Shown one piece after another: positions 12,845-23,167 of a stretch of 64,000 nt of DNA. Below the pieces are notes generated by a model. The model was not told the DNA's origin, did no database searches, and was given only the letters and a program-made list of their open reading frames with translations. Source of the stretch: Gaertneriomyces semiglobifer (taxonomy: Eukaryota > Chytridiomycota > Chytridiomycetes > Spizellomycetales > Spizellomycetaceae); assembly GCA_025558075.1 (NCBI GenBank), contig JAHLKF010000011.1, positions 124,001 through 188,000 of the forward strand, read 5' to 3'. Position numbers and translations under genes: made by a program. Each line of letters begins with the position of its first letter. Within the stretch, counting starts at the first letter, position 1.

Positions 12845-13613
12845 TCATTGTCCGCCAAGTGGATTCTCCTTTGTGAAATCTGGACGTTCTTGGTATGGCG
12901 GGTTCTGAAAGAAAGTGCGTCAAAGGCGAGCCGAGCAGTACCATACCTCCTAACGAAGCAAATACCTTCAGGAACATTTTGGATCCACGCCACCATTGCG
13001 CTTCCATGCGCGCATCACTGGACCAGGGAAGGAATATGAATGAAGGGTTGACGTAGCGGTCGGTGTGGTATACGGGCTCTGCTTGGTGAGGATCACGTTT
13101 GCCTCCTTTTCCAACGCCAGGCGTAGGGGCTTTCAGATCTAAACCGTTCCACTCGCTCATATCTTTCATGATCTCGCTCTCGCTCTTCTTTGCTGCGGCA
13201 AGGCGCCTGACAAGGTCACGGTCCGTCTCTGCTTGCAAAAGCGGAACAAGGTTGATGCGCGCCCATGCCTTTTCACGACGCAACTCTCTAAAACAAAACG
13301 TCAGCAACCACCGAGAGGAAATCAATGCTTCAATAACTAGAAGGTCTGGGTCACAGGCATTTGTGCGAGTAATCCTTGATGCCACATGAAATCCATACGA
13401 CCAATCAGCCCTTCATAGTTAAAAGCCTTACCTCCGCTCAGCGTTAGCCTTAGCTACCCAATACCATCCATAGCCCATCACAGCAAAGGCGGCAGTAAAG
13501 ATGACCAAACCAGAGGGACCACGTCGTGGGAGGTAACGCTTGTATTGAATGGTTTCAGGAAAACCGCCAGCAGGCGGCATGTCCTGCACCGGGGGAACTG
13601 CAGCACCCGACAT
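12845..13613 (-). CDS. NDUFA13: Complex I accessory subunit NDUFA13 (GRIM-19)
   Basis: Supernumerary subunit of mitochondrial NADH:ubiquinone oxidoreductase. Three exons: 13613-13432, 13287-12966 and 12904-12845, 187 aa. The N-terminus has PVQDMPPAGGF and IQYKRYLPRRGPSGL, followed by a single TM segment (LVIFTAAFAVMGYGWYWV). Then come the Arg/Glu-rich helix RRELRREKAWARINLVPLL and the tail YHTDRYVNPSFIF. The last exon (NPPYQERPDF...) was found from splice phase: reading through the intron would add an unrelated tail. Exon 1 starts at the only ATG in the conserved position. Presence of complex I agrees with a respiring fungus. Confidence 0.93.
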
Positions 13614-14174
13614 CTCTCCTGACCACTGGCGTACTCCTCTGCAAATACTGTGAGAGACCAACAGTCTTCTGATAATTCAACTCGCCAAACTCGGCCACGG
13701 CTTCCTTTGCAACTTGCATCTGGCGGCACAGTCATGGCACGCGTTTCCATAGTTGGACTCGGCTTCATTTCTAAACGACGATGCAACGCAACGGATGGCG
13801 GCCACTATCAACGGTCTACGTCTTGGTTGAAAGTGCGTTCAAGGCAGGTGTGTTGTCTGGCTAAATGCATCATTCTCAGGGAGCCAATGCCCAACGGGTT
13901 GGGCTAACGGCCAGTCATCGACTCAACACCGACCAGAACGTCTTGACAAACCTTTGGCACAATCACACGGAATAGTAATAAAGTAAAAGCTCATCACTGT
14001 GGACGGCGGAACGAACACATTTGGTACAAGGAAAACTGTTGATCGCTGTTATTCACGCACACATTTTTCTAATTCTAGCAGTGAGAAAGTCTCGAAGATT
14101 GGACATCTTAGACATCATCTTCCTATCCACCCGCAATCCTTCGGCTTTAAATGCTAATACAAATAGCTTGGCTA
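13614..14174. other. Spacer upstream of NDUFA13
   Basis: Holds the NDUFA13 promoter region and the EFHC 3' flank. An exact GGCACAGTCAT lies at 13725-13735. No gene seen. Confidence 0.5.
13725..13735 (+). promoter_or_regulatory. GGCACAGTCAT motif, copy 2
   Basis: Exact 11-mer 112 bp upstream of the NDUFA13 start codon, in opposite orientation to that gene. A role in transcription is inferred. Confidence 0.4.
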
Positions 14175-16361
14175 TCACTGTCCACCAGCCTCGGGAAACA
14201 AGTCGTTCAGTAGCATTCCATAATCGACTTTCCTGGGTGACCGCTCATAGTGACGCGCAAACGTTATAAGTTCCTATAAAAGAACCAACGATCAATTTCA
14301 GTATCGTGAGCCACAAACCCGTCGCAATATGTCAAATGAGAGCAAGTACTCACATGCTCCACAATGTCCTCAGTTTTCAGGAAAGTTTTCAATTCAGACA
14401 CGAACGCATCGCGAGGAATCGATCCCGTTTGGCTACTGTCAATACGATGGAAAACATCCGATAACGCGGCTTTCAGACTAACAGAATCAGTATTCATGAG
14501 CTGTAGGAGATCTTTCAGCTTCGGAATGACGCGGGTGGGGTCAGAGTAAGGGAAGAGTCCGATGTACTTGGGATCCGATTGGTACTTGAAAACAAACCTA
14601 AATATAAAGCAAAGCGGATCATAAGTTTACTTTCTCCCTCGAAAGCATGACGGAAAGAATTGCATTGTTTAGAACGTACTCGTCCGCATCCAGGAGCCTG
14701 AACTTGTGCTTGAAGATATACAATGTCGCGCCGACATACAAATCTTCCGCGGTGTAGTACCGGCCCATTCCCGCCATATCACCAGAGATTGCATCGCCGG
14801 AACCGAACTGTCCAGTCGAAGCAGGGGCATCAGGGTGTGGAACCAAGGTTGGATCCAAGAACTTTCCGGAGATGGTGCCTGCATTTTGTCGCAGACTCTC
14901 ATAGACCCCGATTCGTCCATCCGCGAGTCGGAATGAGATTACGAACCGTCGATCAGTGTCTTCTTTATGGGGGCTGACCAAGCATGCACTGAATCGAAGT
15001 ATTTTATGCTCATTCTCAAGAAGGCGGAGGAATGCGGCGGATTTAGACTCGATGTGCTGAATGGGTTGGGTATGTTTAGGTTGGTGTTGGTTGGGAAGGA
15101 TAAGAGTGAGTGGTGCAAGGTCGGCGGACGAAAGTTTGGTATTGTGAAGATAAAACTGGCGGGTATACGTATCACAGTCGCGACTACACCAGCATCATTC
15201 AATTAGTTTCATGGATCCGTAAGTTGCGAGGCACGAACCCAACTTACACCAAGAATGCACGACCAAGGATATTAATAATTCCACCAATCTTGAAGTCTCT
15301 CCATGTCAATATCTCTCCGCCAACATTGACCCCCACATCATTGATCCGGGACGTTTGATCCGTACTGCTTTTGGGCAACACCATCCGTCTCACCAACACC
15401 TTTCCTTCACTTCTTCCCGAATTAGCTCCCCTAATTTCGCGAACTTCCACGCTATCGTCTACGAGATAGTAATGCAGCACGAACTCACGTAGCTCACCGA
15501 ACATCGATTGGCGATCATCCCACAGGCAATAAAACCTTAACACTTTCCTATCATGCTCCAAGAACCGCTTTAATTTATCCGGTTGCTTCAGCGCAGTTGC
15601 CTGCAATCTGACTGGCCTCGAGCGGTGAAGCTCATGCTGATCGACGGGCATGGGTTCAGGCGGATTCAACTGTATCTTCTCCACTTCTGCCATGTACTTT
15701 TCCGTAAACTCATCACAGCTGACAATATGCATTGTCTTTCCATACACTGTCACATCAATGCCCAAGTTGAAATCCTTGGCGGTCAGATACTCGCCCATCT
15801 GGCCGCCCTCCTTGGGTAGTCTCTGCCGCTTAACCAATACACCTTGCATCATTCCAGAGTTCTCTACAGGCGGCTCCACAACAGCAATAGAGTCATCTTC
15901 CACGTAGTACAGAATCTTTACACGATGCAAATGATATTGCTCGGACGACTCAAACACTGGAACCTTGAAATATGCATTGAACCGAAGCACTGTTTTATCA
16001 AACGCCACAAACGATGGAATGAACCGGTTTTTGATGTCGTTGCTACTGATGGAAGGGCGAGAAGGAGAGTGATGGTCGTGCTCGAGGTGTGGGCCGTAGG
16101 TAATCCAGGGATCTGAACCAACTGTCTTAAGGAGCTCCTCGGGGGATTTCATGTTGTCTGGAATGATTGTTTTTTTGATTGGGTAGCCATTTTTGTAGTC
16201 CAACATGTGAGTGATTCGAAAATCCGTTTTCTAGTGTAGAACGTTAGCGTAGTCGACATGTGATTGCATCTGAAACCCAGCAAATGCCTTACCGTGGCAT
16301 CCCGGATAGTGTTTCCAGGAAGAAACGGAATATGAGACCGGTTGACTGAGGCTGCAGACAT
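14175..16361 (-). CDS. EFHC/Rib72-type axonemal protein with three DM10 domains
   Basis: Microtubule-inner protein of ciliary doublets (EFHC1/2, Rib72). Five exons: 16361-16293, 16230-15248, 15183-14631, 14584-14354 and 14273-14175, 644 aa, very close to human EFHC1 (640). The N-terminus is IPFLPGNTIRDATKTDFR and LDYKNGYPI. Three DM10 domains lie at about residues 90-200, 235-365 and 415-525; the second ends across an intron in DCDTYTRQFY. The C-terminus has EF-hand-like segments (RIDSSQTGSIPRDAF, then ELITFARHYERSP). Each splice phase was checked and the final 33-codon exon closes in frame. The gene predicts a motile flagellated stage. Confidence 0.94.
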
Positions 16362-18137
16362 TGTTTATCTAATGCGTTGCGCCTAGCAGCTCGGTCTTCC
16401 TAACTCAAATTTGGATCTACAGTTACTCAAGAAGGTTAAGGTGCAGTTTCCCGAACGTCAAACGCGAACTGGCAAATCTCCGAACTCCGCTCGCTTACGC
16501 GCGATATCAATAACGAATCCAAACGCGACATGGCGTTCTCCTCGCAGCTCACACCTAGGAAGAAAGGCTATTGAGGACATCGATACCTTCTGGATGCAAT
16601 GTGCCGTTCAGGAAGGATGGGCGGTCATTTCATCAGCACTATTGGAAACGGTCACATTCCTGCGATCTCACGCGACAGGTCTTCACGAGCGCCTTTAGAC
16701 CTAGGACAACAAGCGTCCCATCTTCGGCACGACAATCAGAAGGGCTCATTTGTGAATTTACTTTCTATACTTGGCAGCCCATAAGTTAACAAGCGCTCAT
16801 CTTGGATCAATGATTATGTGGAACGTGGAAAGGATTGTCATCTCAACGTCGTTGTCTTCGGCATTACCCCTTCTGTGCCTGACATTTCAAACATCCGGCG
16901 CAGCGAGCGATTTGGTTGATCAGCATCAAGACAATGGCCGACAGTCTCGCAGTGTTGCACTACTGCACTGGCATATCGCCGCTCCTATGCGAAAGGTGCA
17001 CGGTTGGACGGCGGAGCTATGGAATGCGCATATTCAGAGCATCTGCCAGAGATTTTCTGGACATCTCACAACCTATGTCAGTACTCTGGAGCTGCTATTT
17101 GGTGAGTGAACCACATCTTTCGCAACAGCCTGATGTGATACTGGACGCGCTGACGTTAGGCCAAGTCATGGACGTTTGACGGCGAGATAAGACCCGCAAC
17201 GGCCCAGGGTAACGAGTCACACGTGTGTAGTCTGACGAATACTTGCCCCGCTTAGTTGGAAAGTCCAAAATTGCTCCTTGTGTACGAGCCAGGAAGGACT
17301 TCCAGCACTCCGTTCAATTGATTCTCTTTTCGAGCATAAACAATGGGAAGTTACCGAAACATACTGGTTTGTAGGGTCCAGTAGACCGTTGTGTAGTAGA
17401 CGCACCTAAAGGGCCAAGGGTTTTCCATAAGGCTGGCTGTTGTGCAGGCATCGCTGGATTCTTTGAGGTTTAGTAGGAAGCGTGGTGAGGTCGCTATCGT
17501 AAGCATCTCCGACACGCGTTATTGCCCAGATCCTGCTGGTCCATAACAGGCCATTAATGCATAGATCTTCAACCGGTTCGCTATATGACAGGCCCGAGCT
17601 CCTACAAATATTTTTAGATTCCAGGCCCGGATACTGCATCAATCTCGTCAGGCGAGCCAAAAGAAGTAGTATGCAAATTCTTTGGATTACCTACTACCTA
17701 TTGTAAGATGTCTTCTATGCATTAAAAGCTGCGGTTGTCGGGGCTCGCGACCGTCGAACTCATACCTCATACAAAACTTACTGCAAGCCAAAGCCGAGTT
17801 GATCATTGCAAAGCTGTTTAGCTTTTGCATTGCGGTTCCTGGCTCCCGACTTGCACTCGGCACTTTGAAGGCAAGCATCTGAGTTAGGAAACTTCTCGGT
17901 CTAGCAAAATTTTGCTGACCAGAATTTAATTGCTTAACGGGCGCCAGGAAAAGACGAGCCATATCACTGAGCGCTCGCCAAGCATTTGTATGCAATCGTG
18001 CTAGAATCTGGCTGGTAAACTAGCCGAGCCAGGGTGAAAAGTTCGACCCACTCCCAACTGGTGTGCTCTGCGGATGAAGCTGTAGCTCTAATCAGCTTCA
18101 ACAGCCCAAGTACATCAAAAACTGCCACAACGGCCCC
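16362..18137. other. 1.8-kb region without a supportable gene
   Basis: Divergent spacer between EFHC and the next plus-strand gene. Several open frames exist on both strands (for example 16411-16698 plus and 17406-17660 minus), but none has family-like sequence or convincing splice structure. It may hold 5' exons or UTR of the 18138 gene. Confidence 0.4.
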
Positions 18138-19096
18138 ATGATGTCTACTGAGCTGTTCTCTCATACCGGATCTTTGCCTTCCTCGCCGTTGTGGAATTAT
18201 TTTCGTGCTCCTCATTTTATGCCTATCCCACCACCGATCTACTGGACTCCCGACCCAATTCGTTCAGTCCCGTTAAATTCAAGTGCAACAGACAGAAATG
18301 ACACCCAATGGAGATACGCTACAACTGGGGGCTCCTTTTACGTTCGATCTGACTTAACTCCTGGGTTTGCAAGCAGTGTATCAGAATTATCGCCTCAAAT
18401 CGCATCGTTGGAGAGGATTAAATTAGAATCCAGTCTGCAGGAAGGACTTGCGCCCGCAACAAATGACTTGGCTAGTGTGTCTATTCCGTCGCAGAATGGC
18501 CAACCCTGGGTTCCCATGCAGAGCCTGCAGGGCGGAAGTGGAATGCTCTCGCATAATGTCACGCCAGGATCAAGTTCTAGCATGAATTCGTCCTCTGCGG
18601 CATGCGGAAGGTCCAAGTCGCGGAAGCCCTCTCAAAATGAAGTGGAGGCTCCTCGACACCTTCGTTTGGCCGACGAGTTTAATGGTGTGCTTACCTACAT
18701 GAATCCGGGTGTAAGTTGCCAGTGAGGGCCATTCAACGGAAAAATTTGGAATTGTCTCATCCATTCCACCCACAGACGCATCTGTATTATGCATTCTGCC
18801 GAAACGATCAAGAGCCACCAACTTTTCTGCCTGCCTTATCCAAGATCCTCTACAACACTACAATCCCCGGAGATAAGATTATCGTAGCCGGCAAGAGAGA
18901 GAAAATGACCTCCGGGCGCTATGGATACCCAGATTCGTCGAGAAAACGGGAACGGAGTGACTGTTTCGGAGAAAGAAGTGCTGGTGGCCCATCTAGAAAC
19001 AAGGGCTATGGGTATGCAAAAGCCAAGCATGGGAAAGGGAAAGAAAAGGACATCACAAGAAACGGGCTCGGAGGAATGGCTGGTGCCAAGTCCTGA
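18138..19096 (+). CDS. Uncharacterised Ser/Pro-rich protein
   Basis: I do not recognise the family. Two exons, 18138-18710 and 18776-19096, joined at a GTAAGT donor and a CCCACAG acceptor, 297 aa. The first 170 residues are rich in Ser, Pro, Asn and Gln and look disordered. The segment around the junction is the most structured: APRHLRLADEFNGVLTYMNPG, then THLYYAFCRNDQEPPTFL and KILYNTTIPGDKII. The tail is Gly/Lys/Arg-rich (KAKHGKGKEKD), suggesting nucleic-acid binding or nuclear location. Additional 5' exons are possible. No function is assigned. Confidence 0.55.
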
Positions 19097-19515
19097 ACAG
19101 AATAGTTATCTGATACTGAAGCTTTCTATCGTTCATTAACATCATCTTAGATAAAGTTAGACTTCCTTCATAAAGAAAGACGTAATTGTTTACACCAAAG
19201 TCATGAAGATGAATGGGCGCCGCCTGTTCGAACGTCATACACTCACGATATCTGCAGATATGTAGCTGGTTGTGACTCGAGAAGCAGATTCATCTTACAA
19301 GGAGTCTTCAGATTGTCTCACGCGTCCCTGTAAAATCAGTACGATAGGCAGCCAGAGGGTATCATAAAATTTAGGTCTGAGGCATTGAAGGACATCCACA
19401 TCCCGACTTTCGTTCAAGTATGACATATGTGATTACACATGACGCTCAGGTGGGCAGAAAACGTCGCATACTTCAACAGTCAACAGTTATTGAATCAAGC
19501 ACACTAAATTCGATG
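19097..19515. other. Convergent spacer
   Basis: Between the Ser/Pro-rich gene and the 3' end of cytochrome c. No coding or RNA feature seen. Confidence 0.5.
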
Positions 19516-19978
19516 CTACGCTGTGGCCTCCTTCAAATAAGCAATAACGTCAGCACGGTCCTGGGGTTTCTTGAATCCGGCGAACACCATCTTGGTCTAC
19601 AATGGTACTGTTCAGATGACGGAACAATCGATTCGCGCAGCTTGGAAAACATGGAAGATATACATACACCAGGAACGAACTTCTTGGGGTTCTCGAGATA
19701 CGTGAACATGTTCTCCTCACTCCAGTCTACCTGTTTCTTTTGCATAGCAGCCGAGTAGGAGAACCCCTCGGCGGTACCGGATTTCCTACCAAACAAACCA
19801 TTCAAGTTGGGCCCAACCTGCACAATTCCCAATCCTGTCTTAGTTCACTGCTCTCCGATGCGAAACCCCGGCCATACATTACCTTGTGAGGTGCGCCGGG
19901 CTCAACGACGTGACATTGGGCGCAACGTGTTTTGAAGAGCTTAGCTCCGTTAGCGACGTTCCCAGCTGGCATAGACAT
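19516..19978 (-). CDS. CYC1: Cytochrome c
   Basis: Soluble electron carrier of the mitochondrial intermembrane space between complexes III and IV. Three exons: 19978-19883, 19817-19668 and 19596-19516, 108 aa. The haem-binding motif CAQCH is at about residues 19-23, followed by [38 protein letters not shown] (axial Met) and the C-terminal helix [13 protein letters not shown]. No presequence, as expected for cytochrome c. All junctions are phase 0. Confidence 0.97.
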
Positions 19979-20772
19979 CTTTGCAATCCTCGCGGTGGTT
20001 TTTCCTGTCGGAGATCTGGAATTAACGCGCTGAGGTCGTGTGGGGAAATGCCCTCGCGAAAGTGGGGGCTGCTTACGTCATATGTTCGCGCTCGTCAATG
20101 ACGATTAAAGGCCAATTTTCTCACTGAGGAACGTTTGCAGCCGTCAACCAACAACGTTCCGAACACTGCAGCGAATTGTCTACATCGCGGCGCTAGGTTG
20201 TGGGGTGTAGGCCGGCAGTAAGGATATCATTGAGGTACAATGAGTGAGAAGTACAGTCCCTTTGCTCCCATGCAAGGATCAAGAGAATGTCAACACGGCC
20301 AAGCCTCGGTTTACACCATGCGGTAAGTTCGACAAGGCATTATGTGGGAAAATAACAAATCAAAGCTCTTTGCCCATGCCGACTATGCAAAGGACGCACA
20401 AAGGGAGTTTCGCCGCAGAGTTTGCTATCTGAACTTGAACATATTTGTATCAGTGTTCATTGTTTTGGTGGTTTTAAGTGAGCACTGGGTCAGGGCGACA
20501 TGTAGTTTGTGTTCCCACATTTGGCAGTCCTTGTGTCCTCATAGTTGTTGCAACGAAGCGAACGACATGTTCGCATGTGATTCAAATTTCTGTCAAAGTC
20601 CAACGTAATCCATTTTGAAGAATCAACCATGCTGATAGTCGTAACGTATTTCTGCAACAGATCTACAAATGTACACCGTGGCCGAGGGACCTATCCGAAA
20701 GCGCGTACTACCCTACGAGCGCAGCTCCTAAACGGTACTACAAAGCTATAAACCACGGACTGGTCAAGTACC
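19979..20772. other. Upstream region of cytochrome c
   Basis: A 794-bp gap between the cytochrome c start and the PCCB stop. No supportable gene; short open frames lack family-like sequence. Confidence 0.5.
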
Positions 20773-22728
20773 CTACAGTGGCACGTTTCCGTGCTTCTTC
20801 CATGGGTTCTTCAACTGCTTACTCTTCAACACAGCCAAATCTTCAATGACTCTTTTCCTAGTCTGTGAAGGCTCAATAATGTCATCCAAGAAACCACGTT
20901 GCGCAGCAGGAAGTGGGTTGGCAAACTTGGCAACATATTCAGCTTCGGCCTGCGTTTTGTCGGCAACGTTTCTGAAAATAATCTCAACGGCACCCTTGGC
21001 ACCCATCACAGCAATCTCGCCAGTTGGCCATGCATAGTTTACATCTCCACGCAAGTGCTTTGAAGCCATGACGTCGTATGCACCACCGTAGGCCTTTCGC
21101 GTGATAACCGTGATCTTTGGAACAGTAGCTTCGGCGTAAGCATACAAAAGCTTGGCACCATGGCGAATGATACCATTGTGCTCCTGGGCAGTTCCCGGAA
21201 GGAACCCAGGCACATCGACGAACGTGAGAATTGGGATGTTGAAGCAGTCCGCAAATCGGACAAAGCGTGCAGCCTTTACGGACGCATTGATATCCAAGAC
21301 TCCAGAAGACACCAGGGGTTGATTCGCAATGATTGCTACCGTTTGCCCACCTAAACGTGCAAATCCAGTGACAATGTTCTTGGCAAAATCAGGCTGGATC
21401 TCGAAGAAGCTGGCATCATCAACAATACGGCTGATAACGTTTTTGATGTCGTAGGCCTTGGTGGAATCGGTGGGAACAAGTGTGTTCAAAGCAGCATCGG
21501 CTCTGGTGACAGGATCTTGAGTGGGGCGAACTGGAACGGGGGCGCGGTTGGATAGAGGGAGGTAATCGAAGAACTCACGGACTTGGGCAAGGGCCTGGAT
21601 ATCATTGTCAAAGGCATTGTGTGCGACACCGGATTGTGTGGTATGGGCTTTGGCACCTCCTAATTCTTCCTGGGTGACAGTCTCATTGGTCACGGCCTTG
21701 ACGACTTCCGGGCCCGTAACAAACAGATATGAGGTATCACGGACCATAAACGTAAAGTCCGTCAGTGCAGGTGAGTACACGGCACCGCCTGCACATGGAC
21801 CCATAATGAGTGAAATCTGGGGAACGACTCCTGATGCAAGGACGTTGCGTTGGAAAATGTCTGCGTAACCACCCAAAGAATCGACACCTTCTTGGATACG
21901 GGCGCCTCCAGAGTCATTCAAACCAATTACAGGTGCACCCACGAGCATTGCCTGATCCAGGATTTTGCAAATCTTTTGGGCATGCGTCTTTGAAAGGGAA
22001 CCACCGAACGCAGTGAAGTCCTGAGAGAAAATGTACACCAGGCGCCCATTGATGGTTCCATGACCCGTCACCACACCATCACCAGTAATCTGTGTTGACC
22101 GCATATGTGAGCATCATGGAATCAGCATTGAAACCTGAAGAGGCCCTGTTGCCCTCATGCCGTATTGGCCGTGGCATTCAGAAACCGTACGCGTACCTTT
22201 TGTTTGTCCATGCCGAAGTCCACACATTGGTGCTCGACGAAGGCGTCAAACTCCCGGAAGCTGCCCTCGTCCAGAAGCAAGCTAACGCGTTCTCTTGCCG
22301 TTAGCTTTCCTTTGGCGTGTTGTGCATCAATCCTTTTCTGTCCACCTCCCACAAGAGCTTGCGCGCGCTTGTCTTCAATGCGTTGAATCAGAGCCTGGAT
22401 AAGATCCATTTGGTCAGATGAAGAAGCCGCTTGAGCATATATCACGCTTATATAGTACTGCAGTAAGTTATCCCGAGGAGCAAGAATCATGCTTTGTCGC
22501 GCTATCTCCCACGCGCCTCCCTACAGAAAACCTATCTACCAAGGGAGCTCAACGTACCTGAGCGCCAACCTTGGGGCCTGACGTAGTAGCAGTGGAAGTA
22601 GCAGCGGTTGCCTGGAGGCGTTTCATCAAAGTAATGGCAGATGGACCTTGTTGGCGCACCACGGAGACTCCGCTCCTTGCGGGCAACATCCGGCCCAGGT
22701 GCCGACTGGCTACAGCAATTCTCTGCAT
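20773..22728 (-). CDS. PCCB: Propionyl-CoA carboxylase beta subunit, mitochondrial
   Basis: Carboxyltransferase subunit that makes methylmalonyl-CoA from propionyl-CoA. Three exons: 22728-22558, 22457-22197 and 22089-20773, 582 aa (human 539). The Arg-rich N-terminus ([12 protein letters not shown]) is a mitochondrial presequence. The two crotonase-like halves show [60 protein letters not shown] and the terminal [10 protein letters not shown]. An in-frame upstream TTG codon at about 22761 was not used as start. The methylmalonyl pathway needs B12-dependent mutase and is missing from most Dikarya, which use the methylcitrate cycle. Confidence 0.95.
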
Positions 22729-23167
22729 GTTTTGGCGTCGCAGCAACTGTGCTCTATTCAACCTCGCAGTGTTGCTGTAAACGAGTTCCTCTCCAACGCA
22801 ATCTGGATGGACGACTGTGGAGTGAGGCGACGACGAAGGCGGAGGAGGAGGGGATCTTGCTGGTCTTGGAACTGGAAATCGCAGGCGAAAACCGGGGACA
22901 AGGCGATACCGCGAGGTGTACGCACCTGCTGAACCCTAACCAGTGCGCGTACGATGCGGATCTACTGTTACGCGTAACGAGAGTCTATAGACTACTGCAT
23001 AAGGCTGTTTTGAAGAGAATGCGTAAAGGCTTCGAAAGAATTACTCTCATATTTTATCAAAGTGTTTCCTCAAGAAGATAAATAGGCACAGTGACATAAG
23101 TTAAAATGCATGTCGATTCGCTCGGAGAAACAAAAGGTATCTAAATATCTCAAGTCCAAAACCCAGT
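22729..23167. other. Spacer upstream of PCCB
   Basis: Lies between the PCCB start and the GPCR stop. It contains a purine-rich stretch near 22823-22856 and an imperfect motif copy (GGCACAGTGAC) at 23085-23095. No gene seen. Confidence 0.4.

Noticed and set aside
12904..12966. Reading NDUFA13 straight through intron 2
   Set aside because: Gives an unrelated hydrophobic tail; splicing restores a short conserved-looking NPPYQERPDF tail with good GT-AG signals.
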